Shown in pieces: positions 33,620 to 42,957 of a stretch of 64,000 bases of DNA (its first letter is position 1; each line of letters starts with the position of its first letter). The stretch is taken from contig NZ_JAFFSU010000004.1 of assembly GCF_017948455.1 (NCBI RefSeq), positions 1 through 64,000 on the forward strand, in the 5' to 3' direction. The position numbers were made by a program, and so were the translations under genes. Under the pieces are notes generated by a model that made no database searches, had not been told where the DNA came from, and worked only from the letters and a program-made list of their open reading frames with translations. The stretch is from Streptomyces sp. GESEQ-4. Its GTDB lineage: Bacteria > Actinomycetota > Actinomycetes > Streptomycetales > Streptomycetaceae.

Positions 33620-33771
33620 GGTCACAATCCTGCCTCGTTCACCACCCGAATCGGGAACCGAGTAAAGCGTGAGTAAGTTGCATAGGTGAGGGCCTACGAT
33701 CACGGGGCCCTTCGGACGGCCCGCGAACACGGGGGCCCGACAGACCAACAGCGACCTTCGAGGTGCACACC

Positions 33772-36741
33772 TTGGCTTTCCAGATGCCGGACCGCGGCGG
33801 AGGCCCGACGGGGCCACGGATCAGAGTGGGCCGCCCGTCCCGGCGGGTCCGGACCCTGCTCATGACACTGGGCGTCCTAGCCGTACTCGGCATGGCGTTC
33901 ACCATGTTCGCGGGATTCTGGACCGACTGGCTCTGGTATCGGTCGGTGAACTACTCGTCCGTGTTCACGACCACGCTGTGGACCAAGATCGGGCTGTTCT
34001 TCGTCTTCGGTCTGCTGATGGCCCTCGCGGTCGGCTTCAACATCTGGCTGGCCCACCGGCTGCGCCCGCCGCTGAGCGCCATGTCGATGGAGCAGCAGAA
34101 CCTCGACCGCTACCGCATGGGCATCGCGCCGTACAAGAAGTGGCTGCTGCTCGGCATCACTTCTCTGATCGGCCTGATCGCGGGCGCTTCGGCGTCGGGG
34201 CAGTGGCGGACCTGGCTGATGTGGGTCAACGGCGTGCCCTTCAACCAGAAGGACCCGCAGTTCCACCTCGACGTCGCCTTCTACGCCTTCGACCTGCCGT
34301 GGTACCGCTTCCTGCTCGGCTTCGGCTTCGCCACCGCGATCCTCTCCCTGATCGCCGCCGCGCTCACGCACTACCTCTACGGCGGGCTGCGCATCACCAG
34401 CCCGGGTGCGCGCGCCACCGCCGCGGCCACCAGCCATCTGTCGGTGCTCATCGGCACGTTCGTCGCCCTGAAGGCGGTCGCGTACTGGCTCGACCGGTAC
34501 GGACTCGCGGTCAAGTCCAGCGACTTCAAGGCGACCGACAACTGGACCGGCCTCAGGTACGTCGACGCGAACGCCTATCTGCCCGCCAAGACGATCCTGT
34601 TCTGCATCGCCGTCATCTGCGCACTGCTGTTCTTCGCCACCCTGTGGCGGCGCACGTGGCAGCTGCCGCTGATCGGCTTCGGCCTGATGGTGCTGTCGGC
34701 GATCCTCATCGGCGGTCTGTACCCGGCGATCGTCCAGAAGTTCCAGGTCCAGCCCAACGAGCAGGCCAAGGAAGCGCCGTACGTCAACAAGAACCTCGAG
34801 GCGACGCGCCAGGCGTACGGCATCGACGACGCCAAGGTCACCGACTACAGCGGTGTGAGCAAGACCGAGGACAAGGCCACGCTGCGGGACGACGTCGACG
34901 CCACGGCGAGCATCCGCATCATGGACCCGAACGTCGTCTCGCCCACGTTCCAGCAGCTCCAACAGATCAGGAACTACTACTCGTTCCCGACCAACCTGGA
35001 CGTCGACCGCTACAGCGAGAAGGGCAAGGACCAGGACACGGTCATCGGTCTGCGTGAGCTGAACCTCAACGGCATTCCGAAGAACAACTGGATCAACGAC
35101 CACTTCCGCTACACCCACGGATACGGCGTGGTCGCGGCCAAGGGCACCCAGGTCGACGCCGAGGGCCGCCCGGTGTTCACGGAGTCAGACCTGCCCTCCA
35201 AGGGAGAGCTGGGGACGTATCAGCAGCGCGTCTACTACGGCGAGAAGACCAGCGAGTACTCGATCGTCGGCGGTCCCCAGAAGGAGATCGACTACTCCGA
35301 CGACAGCGGCGAGAAGACGTACAGCTACAAGGCCAAGAGCGGCGTCAATCTCGCCAACCCGGTCAACCGGGCGGCGTACGCGGTCGCGTTCAGCGAGCCG
35401 CAGATCCTCTACTCCGGTGCGATCGGCGAGGGTTCGCGGATCCTGTACAACCGCACGCCCAAGGAGCGCGTCGAGGCGGTGGCCCCCTGGCTGACCATCG
35501 ACGGCGACGCTTATCCGGCGGTGGTGAACGGCAAGATCCAGTGGATCGTCGACGCGTACACGACGACGAACGGCTATCCGTACGCGTCCCGTACGACCCT
35601 CGGTTCCTCGACGGCCGACTCGCTGACCGCGACCAACAACTCGCGCGCGGTGGTGGCCCAGCAGAACCAGGTCAACTACATCCGCAACTCGGTGAAGGCG
35701 ACCGTCGACGCGTACACCGGCGAGGTCAAGCTCTATCAGTGGGACACCGAGGACCCGGTCCTGAAGACCTGGATGAAGGCGTTCCCGGGCACGGTGGAGT
35801 CCAAGAGCGACATCTCCAAGGACCTGATGGCCCATCTCCGGTACCCGCAGGACCTGTTCAAGGTCCAGCGTGAGCTGCTGACCCGCTACCACGTGGAGGA
35901 CGCGGACACGTTCCTCAGCGGCAGCGAGGTGTGGCAGGTGCCGGACGACCCGACCAACAAGTCGGGCAACGCGGTGCCGCCGTACTACCAGAGCCTGAAG
36001 ATGCCCGATCAGCAGGCGCAGGCGTTCTCGCTGACGACGACGTTCACGCCCAACGGGCGGGACAACCTCAGCGCGTTCATGTCGGTCGACGCCGAGGCGG
36101 GCACCAGTGACTACGGCAAGATCAGACTCCTGAAACTGCCGACGAGTACGACCGTCAACGGACCCAAACAGGTCCAGAGCCAGTTCAACTCCGAACAGGA
36201 CATCGCTGAGCAGATCAGGCTGCTGCAGGGCGGCGACTCCGAAGTGGAGTACGGCAACCTGCTGACGGTGCCACTGGACGGGGGACTGCTGTACGTCGAA
36301 CCCGTCTACGTCCGTGGTGGTGGACTGAAGTACCCGCTCCTGCGCAAGGTGTTGGTGACCTACGGCGGCAACACCGCCTTCGAGGACACCCTCGACGAGG
36401 CCCTCAACAAGGTCTTCGGAGCGGACGGCGAGACGACGGAGCCGCCGCCACCGCCACCGGAGGACGGCGATACGCCACCGCCGACGTCCACCAACCCGAC
36501 GGTCCAAGAGGCGCTGAACGACGCCCAGAAGGCCTTCGACGCCGGCCAGGAAGCCCTGAAGAAGGGCGACTGGGAGGCGTACGGCCGGGCGCAGGACGAC
36601 CTCCAAGAGGCGCTCCAGCGGGCCGAGGACGCGCAGGCGAAGGCCGGTGACACCGGTGGCGGGAACGGCGGCGCCAGCCCCAGTCCCAGCGCCACTCCGA
36701 GCGGCAGTCCCAGTCCCAGCAGGAGCCCGGACAGCAGTTGA
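33772..36741 (+). CDS. UPF0182 large membrane protein
   Basis: About 989 residues. Around seven membrane helices fill the first ~330 residues (for example [18 protein letters not shown] and [17 protein letters not shown]). A large extracytoplasmic domain follows, then a disordered tail of Glu/Pro, a short helix with Lys/Ala/Asp repeats, and a Ser/Pro end. This is the COG1615/UPF0182 family, Rv3193c in mycobacteria. Function unknown; size and topology suggest an envelope role. The start is probably the TTG at 33772, seven bases after GAGGTG, rather than the GTG at 33763. tRNA-fMet follows 41 bases after the stop. Confidence 0.88.
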   Translation: MAFQMPDRGGGPTGPRIRVGRPSRRVRTLLMTLGVLAVLGMAFTMFAGFWTDWLWYRSVNYSSVFTTTLWTKIGLFFVFGLLMALAVGFNIWLAHRLRPPLSAMSMEQQNLDRYRMGIAPYKKWLLLGITSLIGLIAGASASGQWRTWLMWVNGVPFNQKDPQFHLDVAFYAFDLPWYRFLLGFGFATAILSLIAAALTHYLYGGLRITSPGARATAAATSHLSVLIGTFVALKAVAYWLDRYGLAVKSSDFKATDNWTGLRYVDANAYLPAKTILFCIAVICALLFFATLWRRTWQLPLIGFGLMVLSAILIGGLYPAIVQKFQVQPNEQAKEAPYVNKNLEATRQAYGIDDAKVTDYSGVSKTEDKATLRDDVDATASIRIMDPNVVSPTFQQLQQIRNYYSFPTNLDVDRYSEKGKDQDTVIGLRELNLNGIPKNNWINDHFRYTHGYGVVAAKGTQVDAEGRPVFTESDLPSKGELGTYQQRVYYGEKTSEYSIVGGPQKEIDYSDDSGEKTYSYKAKSGVNLANPVNRAAYAVAFSEPQILYSGAIGEGSRILYNRTPKERVEAVAPWLTIDGDAYPAVVNGKIQWIVDAYTTTNGYPYASRTTLGSSTADSLTATNNSRAVVAQQNQVNYIRNSVKATVDAYTGEVKLYQWDTEDPVLKTWMKAFPGTVESKSDISKDLMAHLRYPQDLFKVQRELLTRYHVEDADTFLSGSEVWQVPDDPTNKSGNAVPPYYQSLKMPDQQAQAFSLTTTFTPNGRDNLSAFMSVDAEAGTSDYGKIRLLKLPTSTTVNGPKQVQSQFNSEQDIAEQIRLLQGGDSEVEYGNLLTVPLDGGLLYVEPVYVRGGGLKYPLLRKVLVTYGGNTAFEDTLDEALNKVFGADGETTEPPPPPPEDGDTPPPTSTNPTVQEALNDAQKAFDAGQEALKKGDWEAYGRAQDDLQEALQRAEDAQAKAGDTGGGNGGASPSPSATPSGSPSPSRSPDSS

Positions 36742-36782
36742 TCGAGACCGTCCCGCGCCGTGATACGGTTGCCGAACAACGG

Positions 36783-36856
36783 CGCGGGGTGGAGCAGCTC
36801 GGTAGCTCGCTGGGCTCATAACCCAGAGGTCGCAGGTTCAAATCCTGTCCCCGCTA
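36783..36856 (+). tRNA. Initiator tRNA-fMet (CAT), copy 1
   Basis: A full cloverleaf of 74 bases without encoded CCA. The anticodon loop CTCATAA is closed by three consecutive G-C pairs (GGG/CCC), the hallmark of initiator tRNA, and the first acceptor position is C opposite T, an unpaired end as required for formylation. The T-loop is GTTCAAATC. Identical to the copy at 39339. Confidence 0.97.
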
Positions 36857-36863
36857 CTGATAT

Positions 36864-36899
36864 CGAAGGCCCGGATCCTGAAAAGGATCCGGGCCTTCG
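36864..36899. terminator. Terminator hairpin after tRNA-fMet copy 1
   Basis: A perfect 15-bp stem (36864-36878 with 36885-36899) around TGAAAA, beginning eight bases after the tRNA. The remaining ~160 bases before the next gene hold no recognisable feature. Confidence 0.85.
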
Positions 36900-37064
36900 G
36901 TGTATCTGCGAACGCATGTGCCGACCTGCGGGACGGCCGTGCCGCCGTGGGGAGTTGAGCGGTGTGTGTTTGACTTGTCGTTCTGTGGGCATGTCGACAA
37001 AACGCTGAAGTGACCTCAATGGCTGCGGTATACCAGGTGTACCCAGGTTGCAGGTGGTGCGACG

Positions 37065-38978
37065 ATGGACGTTATGGGGGACAAGGCGACTCTGTTGGAG
37101 ACAGGGCGGTTTGGGGAGCCTGCCGGCGTTTCGCAGTCGACGGGCGATATGTCCGTGCCCGAATTCCCGTCACCCATGGCCTCATCTGCGACCGATCTTG
37201 AGCGTCGAGTGAACGAATTCGTCCAGTCCGCGGACCGGGACGAAACCGGTGACGCCGCCGAGGAGGCCCGGCAGCGGCTCGCCGCCGAAGCCGGTGACGT
37301 CGAGGCGATGAGTGTCCTCGGGGCCCTGCTGCTGCGCCGCGGTGATCTCGACGGAGCCGAATCCCATCTGCGCGCCGCCACCGCGGCCGGTGACCGGGCC
37401 GCCGCCAACAACCTGGGTGTCCTGCTGCACCAGCGCGGGTACGCCGACGAGGCCGCCGGCTGGTGGCGCATCGCCGCCGTCGCCGGTTCCGCCGCCGCCG
37501 CGCATGCGCTGGGCCGTCACCACCGGGAGCGCGGCGACGAGCCCGCCGCCGAGTACTGGCTGCGTCAGTCCGCCGAGCAGGGGCACGCCCTCGGCGCGTA
37601 CGCGCTCGCCGATCTGCTGGAGCACCGGGGCGACGACGCGGCCGGCGCGTGGATGCGGGCCGCTGCCGAGCGGGGGCACCGGGAGGCGGCGTACCGGCTG
37701 GCGCGGGCGATCGACCGCAAGGCCGCGCAGGAGGGCGAGACCGGGACCGACGACGGTGCCGGCGCTTCGCTCGTGGGCGAGGCCGAGCAGTGGTACCGGC
37801 AGGCCGCCGCGCGCGGGCACCGGCGGGCCGCGCTGCACCTCGGGGCGATCCTGGAGAAGCGCGGGCAGTTGAAGGAGGCCGGGCGCTGGTACCTGACGTC
37901 CGCCAAGGACGGCGAGGCGCGGGCCGCCTGCGCGCTCGGGTTCCTGCTGCGCGACGCGGGCGACTCCGAGAGCGCCGCCGTGTGGTGGCTGCGGGCCGCC
38001 CAGGATGGCGACGGCAACGCGGCGAACGCGCTGGGCGCGCTGCATGCCGAGCGCGGGGAGACCCAGACCGCCGAGCGGTGGTACCGGGCCGCGATGGACG
38101 CCGGTGACGTGAATGGCGCGTACAACCTCGGGCTGCTCTGCGCCGAGCAGGGGCGGACCGCACAGGCCGAGCAGTGGTACCGGCGTGCGGCGTACGCCGG
38201 GCACCGGGAGGCGGCGAACGCGCTGGCGATCCTGCTGCTCCAGGGCGGCGACACGGGCGGTGCCGAGCCGTGGTTCTCCAAGGCCGCGGAGGCCGGGAGC
38301 GTGGATGCCGCGTTCAACCTCGGGATCCTGTACGCCGGGCGGGGTGAGGACGAGGTCGCGCTGCGGTGCTACGAGCGTGCCGCCGCCGCCGGGCATACGG
38401 AGGCGGCGCTTCAGGTCGGGATCGCGCGCTTGCGTGAGGGCGATGAGCGGGCGGCCGAACGGCATCTGCGGTGTGCGGCGGGGGGCGGGAGTGCCGAGGC
38501 CGCGTATCGGCTGGCGACCGTGCTGGACGCGCGGCGGCCGCCTGAGCCCGCGCATGAGCTCGGGGAGCCGGTGCGGGAGCGGAGCGAGTGCGAGGAGTGG
38601 TACGAGCGGGCGGCGTCGCAAGGGCATCGGCGGGCGCAGGTGCGGGTCGGGATGCTCGCCGCCGCGCGGGGTGATGTCGTGGAGGCGGCTCGGTGGTATC
38701 GGGAGGCTGCGGAGGCCGGGTCCCGGAACGGGGCGTTCAATCTTGGGCTGCTGTTGGCTCGGGAGGGGAGTGAGCCTGAAGCTGCCGTGTGGTGGACTCG
38801 GGCCGCTGACGCGGGGCATGGGCGGGCGGCGTTGCGGCTTGCCCTGGTCTACGCGCGTCGTGGGGAGCTGGCTGAGGGGCAGCGGTGGGCTGATCGTGCG
38901 GTGACGCTGGGGCCGGCGGAGGTTTCGGAGCGGGCGGGGCGGTTGCGGGACGCTCTGCGGGAGGAACTGTCAGCGTGA
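37065..38978 (+). CDS. SEL1/TPR-repeat protein
   Basis: 637 residues. After a polar N-terminus (~60 residues) the protein is an array of about 15 helical-hairpin repeats of 33-37 residues of the type ANALGALHAERGETQTAERWYRAA, typical of SEL1-like TPRs; they form a solenoid that binds partner proteins. No signal peptide, membrane segment or enzyme domain is visible, so it is likely a cytoplasmic scaffold. The gene is flanked by two identical initiator tRNA genes. The ATG at 37065 has only a weak ribosome-binding site; an ATG nine bases later is possible. Codon use drifts to more G-ending, less C-ending codons near the 3' end. Confidence 0.85.
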   Translation: MDVMGDKATLLETGRFGEPAGVSQSTGDMSVPEFPSPMASSATDLERRVNEFVQSADRDETGDAAEEARQRLAAEAGDVEAMSVLGALLLRRGDLDGAESHLRAATAAGDRAAANNLGVLLHQRGYADEAAGWWRIAAVAGSAAAAHALGRHHRERGDEPAAEYWLRQSAEQGHALGAYALADLLEHRGDDAAGAWMRAAAERGHREAAYRLARAIDRKAAQEGETGTDDGAGASLVGEAEQWYRQAAARGHRRAALHLGAILEKRGQLKEAGRWYLTSAKDGEARAACALGFLLRDAGDSESAAVWWLRAAQDGDGNAANALGALHAERGETQTAERWYRAAMDAGDVNGAYNLGLLCAEQGRTAQAEQWYRRAAYAGHREAANALAILLLQGGDTGGAEPWFSKAAEAGSVDAAFNLGILYAGRGEDEVALRCYERAAAAGHTEAALQVGIARLREGDERAAERHLRCAAGGGSAEAAYRLATVLDARRPPEPAHELGEPVRERSECEEWYERAASQGHRRAQVRVGMLAAARGDVVEAARWYREAAEAGSRNGAFNLGLLLAREGSEPEAAVWWTRAADAGHGRAALRLALVYARRGELAEGQRWADRAVTLGPAEVSERAGRLRDALREELSA

Positions 38979-39032
38979 CGCTGCGCCTGTGCTGGAGCCG
39001 GTTTGCCGGTTGACCGGGTCGGGGGCTGGGGT

Positions 39033-39277
39033 GGGGTGGGTCGCGCAGCCCGGCGCGGTGGCTGAGGCGGGGTGGGTCGCGCAGCCCGGCGCTGACGGGG
39101 TGCCGCCTGCGCCCACCCGTGCCGCCCCAGGCGGCACGACTGCCCGCAGCTTGGCGGGGCGGCGGTCTGCCGCCTGCAGGGTGGGCGCCGCCCCCGCGGC
39201 ACGCATGCCCGCAGCTTGGCGGGACGGCCCGTAGCCTGCTGGGTGGGCGCCGCCCCGGGGCACGACTGCCCGCAGCT
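39033..39277 (+). repeat. GC-rich direct-repeat cluster in the SEL1-gene to tRNA gap
   Basis: Two families share this 360-base noncoding gap. A 24-base unit (39033-39056 and 39069-39092) is identical at a 36-base period. A 26-base unit beginning GGCACGACTGCCCGCAGCTT occurs at 39133, near-identically at 39198, and as a truncated copy at 39259. GGGTGGGCGCCGCCCC is interspersed between the latter copies. No gene is supported here. Confidence 0.8.
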
Positions 39278-39338
39278 GAGCTGACCGTAAAGCGATTTGC
39301 CTCTGTCCGCGTCCTTGACGTAATGTTCCATTCATCGA

Positions 39339-39412
39339 CGCGGGGTGGAGCAGCTCGGTAGCTCGCTGGGCTCATAACCCAGAGGTCGCAGGTTCAAATC
39401 CTGTCCCCGCTA
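39339..39412 (+). tRNA. Initiator tRNA-fMet (CAT), copy 2
   Basis: Identical over all 74 bases to the copy at 36783, with the same GGG/CCC anticodon-stem pairs, CAT anticodon, C1 mismatch and no encoded CCA. The upstream sequence contains TTGACG (39315) followed by TAATGT, a plausible but closely spaced promoter. Confidence 0.97.
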
Positions 39413-39419
39413 CTGAAGG

Positions 39420-39457
39420 CCTGGGGCCCGGATCCTGAAGAGGATCCGGGCCCCAGG
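39420..39457. terminator. Terminator hairpin after tRNA-fMet copy 2
   Basis: A perfect 17-bp stem (39420-39436 with 39441-39457) around GAAG. Its core GGCCCGGATCCT matches the hairpin after copy 1, so the tRNA and terminator were duplicated together. It also lies just after the stop of the convergent ABC-transporter operon. Confidence 0.85.
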
Positions 39458-39463
39458 TGTGTG

Positions 39464-40624
39464 TCAGGGGTGGCGGTGGCCCACTGCCTCCTCGTAGAGG
39501 GTTCGGTTGACCGTCTGGGATTCCGGTAGGGGGTCGCCCTCCGCCACGCCCTGGGCGGCGTACGCGGACTGGAGGCGGTCCGTCGTGCCGGCGCGGATCT
39601 CCCAGTCCATGCGGAGGGACGGGGTCGCCTGGAGGATCTCCTTGTCGGTCTTCAGGAGATTCGCCAGGTATGTGACGAAGCTCGCATTCTTCTTGTAGTC
39701 GGACGCGAAGTACGAGTTCACCGTGCGGACGTACGCCCGGATGAGGGCCACGCCCGCGTCCACGTCGTCGTTCAGGAGGCTCGGGCCGTACAGCAGGCCA
39801 CCGAGGGGCTCGCCGGGGGGCTGGCCGCCCAGGAAGGCGTATCCCGGTTTGCCGTCGACCTTGCGCCAGACCGGGTCGAGGAGCCAGGCGGAGTCGACGC
39901 CGCCGTTCTGGAGGGCGGTGAGGACGTCGGCGGAGCCGAGCTGCTGGTACTGGATCTTGTCGAGGCCGCCGCCGTGCTGCTCCAGGGCCTGTTCCATCGG
40001 GTACGCGATCACGGAGCCCTTGCCGATCATCGTGCCCAGCTTGCGGCCGGCCATGGCCACCCGGTCCGCGCTCTCGCCCTCCTTCAGGCGGACCCACAGG
40101 CCGCTCTTCGACGTGGGGTCGGGTGAGAAGTTCCCGGCGACCCACTTGATGTCGAAGCCGCCCCGCAGCCCGTTCATCACCGCCGCTTCCGGTGCCGCCC
40201 AGAGCGCGTCGATCTCGCCCTTGGCCAGCAACGGCAGCGCGTCGGGCGTGGGCAGCACCTTCAGGGTGACGTCCAGGCCCTCCCGCTTGAACTCGCCCTT
40301 GTCGAGGGCGACTTGCAGCGGCGCCACATACTCCGCGCTCAGCGTCCCCGTCGCGATCGTCAGCTTCCGTGTCTCGGACAGCCGCCGCGGGGCAGGCGCT
40401 CCCGGCTCACAGCGCGCCGGTTGTCGCTTCGGGGACATGTCGGCGGGATCGGTCCACGACGTCTCCCCGCAGCCCTGCACCGGGCGGATCGTGCGTGAGG
40501 CCTCGTCCGCCTGAGGTTCCGAGCGGGACGACGGCGACGCCGAGCAGCCCGCCGACGCCAGCAGCCCGACGACGACGACTGCGACACCGTACGAACGAAG
40601 CGAACGAAACAGACGAATCCTCAT
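39464..40624 (-). CDS. ABC-transporter substrate-binding lipoprotein (NitT/TauT-like)
   Basis: 386 residues. The signal peptide has lipobox LLASAGC, so the protein is a lipid-anchored solute receptor. The body is a type-2 periplasmic-binding fold (RKLTIATGTLSAEYVAPLQVALDKG, then EIDALWAAPEAAVMNGL) as in SsuA/TauA/NrtA proteins for sulphonates, taurine, nitrate or aromatic precursors. The ligand cannot be told from sequence. The start overlaps the permease stop by four bases (ATGA). It is the last gene of the ATPase-permease-receptor operon. Confidence 0.88.
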   Translation of the reverse strand: MRIRLFRSLRSYGVAVVVVGLLASAGCSASPSSRSEPQADEASRTIRPVQGCGETSWTDPADMSPKRQPARCEPGAPAPRRLSETRKLTIATGTLSAEYVAPLQVALDKGEFKREGLDVTLKVLPTPDALPLLAKGEIDALWAAPEAAVMNGLRGGFDIKWVAGNFSPDPTSKSGLWVRLKEGESADRVAMAGRKLGTMIGKGSVIAYPMEQALEQHGGGLDKIQYQQLGSADVLTALQNGGVDSAWLLDPVWRKVDGKPGYAFLGGQPPGEPLGGLLYGPSLLNDDVDAGVALIRAYVRTVNSYFASDYKKNASFVTYLANLLKTDKEILQATPSLRMDWEIRAGTTDRLQSAYAAQGVAEGDPLPESQTVNRTLYEEAVGHRHP

Positions 40625-41481
40625 GACTGGCCCCGTCCCCTGTCCCGTGGTGCCCACGGTGTGAGCAATCGGCCGACGACACGCACCAGTTCGGAGAAGA
40701 GCACGCCCAGGACGGCCACGCAGACGATGCCGACGAACATGACGTCGTTCTGGAAGAGCGCGCGGGAGTCGAAGATGAGGTGGCCGAGGCCGTTCGTCGC
40801 GGCGATCTGTTCCGAGGCGACGATGACGAGGACCGCCACGCCCGCCGCGATCCGGGCGCCGACCAGGACCGCGGGGAGGGAGGCGGGCAGCAGGACGTGC
40901 CGGAACATCTGCCAGGGCGAGGCGCCGAAGACCTGGCCCGCGTCGCGGTGGCCGGAGGGGACCGACATGACCGCGGACATCGTCGAGATCCAGACGAAGA
41001 AGAAGACCGTCGCCGCCACCAGGGCCACCTGCGGGCCCTCGCCCAGGCCGAACATGTTCAGGAAGATCGGCAGCAGGGCCAGTTTCGGTACGACGTACAG
41101 GGCGTCCAGAAGCGGCTCCAGCGCCGCCCGTACGAGCGACAGGGAGCCCATCAGCAGGCCCAGGGCGTAGCCGGCCGCCGTGCCGACCGCGTAGCCCGCC
41201 AGGACGCGTTTCAGGGTCGCCCACACGTCCGGCCAGAGGTCGCCGGCCGCGGCCCGGTCCCAGCCGTCGGCGAGGATCGTGGACGGGGCCGGGTAGACGC
41301 GGTCGTCGATCCAGGCCTGGGTGGCGGCCAGTTGCCAGAGCAGGATCAGCAGGAGGGGGACGGCGACCGCCAGGGACAGTTCCAGGGCGCGTCGGCGGCG
41401 GTGGGTGCGTACGGGATGGAGTTCGTGCGGGCCCGGAGCGCGGACCAGGACCGATGCGCGGTCGGGAGCGATCGTCGTCAT
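40621..41481 (-). CDS. ABC-transporter permease (SsuC/TauC type)
   Basis: 286 residues with about six membrane helices. The conserved cytoplasmic loop that docks the ATPase is MSVPSGHRDAGQVFGASPWQMFRHVLLPASLP. Family: binding-protein-dependent permeases of the NitT/TauT group. Start and stop overlap the neighbouring genes by four bases each (ATGA), so the three components are made together. Confidence 0.9.
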   Translation of the reverse strand: MTTIAPDRASVLVRAPGPHELHPVRTHRRRRALELSLAVAVPLLLILLWQLAATQAWIDDRVYPAPSTILADGWDRAAAGDLWPDVWATLKRVLAGYAVGTAAGYALGLLMGSLSLVRAALEPLLDALYVVPKLALLPIFLNMFGLGEGPQVALVAATVFFFVWISTMSAVMSVPSGHRDAGQVFGASPWQMFRHVLLPASLPAVLVGARIAAGVAVLVIVASEQIAATNGLGHLIFDSRALFQNDVMFVGIVCVAVLGVLFSELVRVVGRLLTPWAPRDRGRGQS

Positions 41482-42245
41482 GCCGGCACCGCCTCCTTGC
41501 GCAACAGGTCCCACAACTCGGTCTTGAGGGTCGTGAATTCGGGGGTGGAGCGGATGTCGCCGGTGCGCGGGCGCGGGAACGGGGGATGGCGTTCGGCGAT
41601 GAGCCGGCCCGGGCGGGCCGACATCACCAGGACGCGGTCGCCGAGGACGATCGCCTCCTCCAGGCTGTGGGTGATGAAGAGGGTCGTCGTCCGCAGCGAC
41701 TGGGTGATGCCCAGGAGTTCGTCCTGGAGGATCATGCGGAGCTGGGCGTCGAGGGCGGCGAACGGCTCGTCCATGAGCAGGAGTTCGGGTTCCACCGCGA
41801 GCGCCCGGGCGATCGCCACGCGCTGGCGCATGCCTCCCGAGAGCGTGGCCGGGTAGGCGTCGGCGAAGTCGGCCAGGCCCATGCGGGTCAGCCAGGCGTC
41901 GGCGCGCGCGTTCGCCTCCCGGCGTGGGACGCGCTGGATGTCCAGGCCGAAGCGGACGTTGGCGCGGACGGTCTTCCAGTCGTAGATGCCGTAGTCCTGG
42001 AAGATCATGGCGGCCGGGCGGGGGCTGGCGGTACGGATCTCCAGGCGGCCGGTGCTCGGGCGGAGCAGGCCCGCTGCGATACGCAGCAGCGTGGACTTGC
42101 CGCAGCCCGAGGGGCCGACGAGGCAGACGAACTCGCCGGGGGCGACGGCCAGATCGAGGGGGCCGAGGGCGTGCACGGCCCCGGGGCCCCGGCCGAAGGT
42201 TCGGGTCAGATCACTGGCGCTGAGTTTCGGATACGGCTCTCCCAC
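41478..42245 (-). CDS. ABC-transporter ATP-binding protein (SsuB/TauB type)
   Basis: 255 residues. Walker A GPSGCGKST, Q-loop FQDYGIYDW, signature LSGGMRQRVAIARAL, Walker B LLLMDEPFAALDA and switch His in FITHSLEEA. It powers uptake through the adjacent permease. The start is GTG with a good ribosome-binding site GAGGAGA. It is the first gene of the operon, and an upstream hairpin (42337-42367) isolates it from catR. Confidence 0.92.
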   Translation of the reverse strand: MGEPYPKLSASDLTRTFGRGPGAVHALGPLDLAVAPGEFVCLVGPSGCGKSTLLRIAAGLLRPSTGRLEIRTASPRPAAMIFQDYGIYDWKTVRANVRFGLDIQRVPRREANARADAWLTRMGLADFADAYPATLSGGMRQRVAIARALAVEPELLLMDEPFAALDAQLRMILQDELLGITQSLRTTTLFITHSLEEAIVLGDRVLVMSARPGRLIAERHPPFPRPRTGDIRSTPEFTTLKTELWDLLRKEAVPA

Positions 42246-42336
42246 GGTGTCTCCTCGCGGAGTGCGGAACGGACTGGTGGGTGCCGCCGACGATATGACG
42301 ACCCGTCAGATACGGGAAGAGTGCGGGTGCAGCGGA

Positions 42337-42367
42337 AAGCCCCGGCGCCTTGTCGGCGCCGGGGCTT
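42337..42367. terminator. Terminator hairpin after catR
   Basis: A perfect 13-bp stem AAGCCCCGGCGCC / GGCGCCGGGGCTT around TTGTC, 43 bases after the catR stop on the minus strand and upstream of the ABC operon. Confidence 0.8.
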
Positions 42368-42409
42368 GAAGTCGTATGTGCTTACGCGAATGTGCCTACG
42401 CGTATGTCC

Positions 42410-42826
42410 TTACGCCGTGGCGCAGTTCGGGCACACCCCGCGGTAGGTCACCTCGACGTCCGAGACGGTGAAGCCGAAGCGCTCCGTGTCGGGGAGGTCG
42501 GCCAGCGGGTTGCCGGTGGGGTGGACGTCCCGGATGGCGCCGCACTGGGCGCAGACCAGGTGGTGGTGCGGCTGGTGGGCGTTCGGGTCGTACCGCTTGG
42601 CGCGCTTGTCCGTTGCGACCTCGAGCACCTCGCCGAGGGTCACCAGCTCGCCCAGCGTGTTGTAGACGGTCGCCCGGGAGATCTCGGGCAGCTTGGCCAC
42701 AGCCCGCGAGTGGACCTCGTCGGCCGTCAGGTGGACGTGTTCGCCGTCGAGGACCTCGGCCACGACGCGCCGCTGCGCGGTCATCCGCCATCCGCGTCCG
42801 CGCAGCCGTTCCAGAAGGTCGCTCAT
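42410..42826 (-). CDS. catR: Fur-family peroxide-sensing repressor CatR
   Basis: 138 residues from the ATG at 42826. The N-terminal winged helix (SRATVYNTLGELVTLGEV) binds DNA. The dimer domain has the metal ligands HQPHHHLVCAQC and a second Cys pair CPNC, giving the structural zinc site of the Fur/PerR group. Divergent transcription from the catalase gene, with a palindrome in the catalase promoter, fits CatR, the repressor of catA in S. coelicolor that is inactivated by peroxide. TAAGCT lies six bases upstream of this ATG, indicating a leaderless transcript; a GTG six bases earlier is less likely. Confidence 0.88.
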   Translation of the reverse strand: MSDLLERLRGRGWRMTAQRRVVAEVLDGEHVHLTADEVHSRAVAKLPEISRATVYNTLGELVTLGEVLEVATDKRAKRYDPNAHQPHHHLVCAQCGAIRDVHPTGNPLADLPDTERFGFTVSDVEVTYRGVCPNCATA

Positions 42827-42884
42827 GCGCACAGCTTAACAGCTAAGGACCAGAATCCGAATGGGTGTGAGTTTGGAGCCTTGC

Positions 42885-42912
42885 TTGTTTTGGATTATGT
42901 CTAATGTAGGAT
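42885..42912 (+). promoter_or_regulatory. katA promoter with an embedded palindrome (probable CatR operator)
   Basis: A -35 TTGTTT (42885-42890), 16-base spacer and -10 TAGGAT (42907-42912) face the catalase gene. The spacer contains ATTA-TGTC-TAAT (42894-42905), an AT-rich inverted repeat of Fur/PerR style. A repressor bound there would block RNA polymerase. The link to CatR is inferred from the divergent gene. Confidence 0.7.
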
Positions 42913-42957
42913 TGGTTCGGAAGCAGTACGGGGGCAGAACTGACGCAGGAGGCGCAC

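Noticed and set aside
39033..39277. CRISPR array
   Set aside because: The repeats are GC-rich, of unequal spacing and two families, with no unique spacers and no cas genes nearby.
36783..39412. Integrated element between the tRNA genes
   Set aside because: No integrase, transposase or plasmid gene is present; the single gene between the tRNAs has typical Streptomyces composition.
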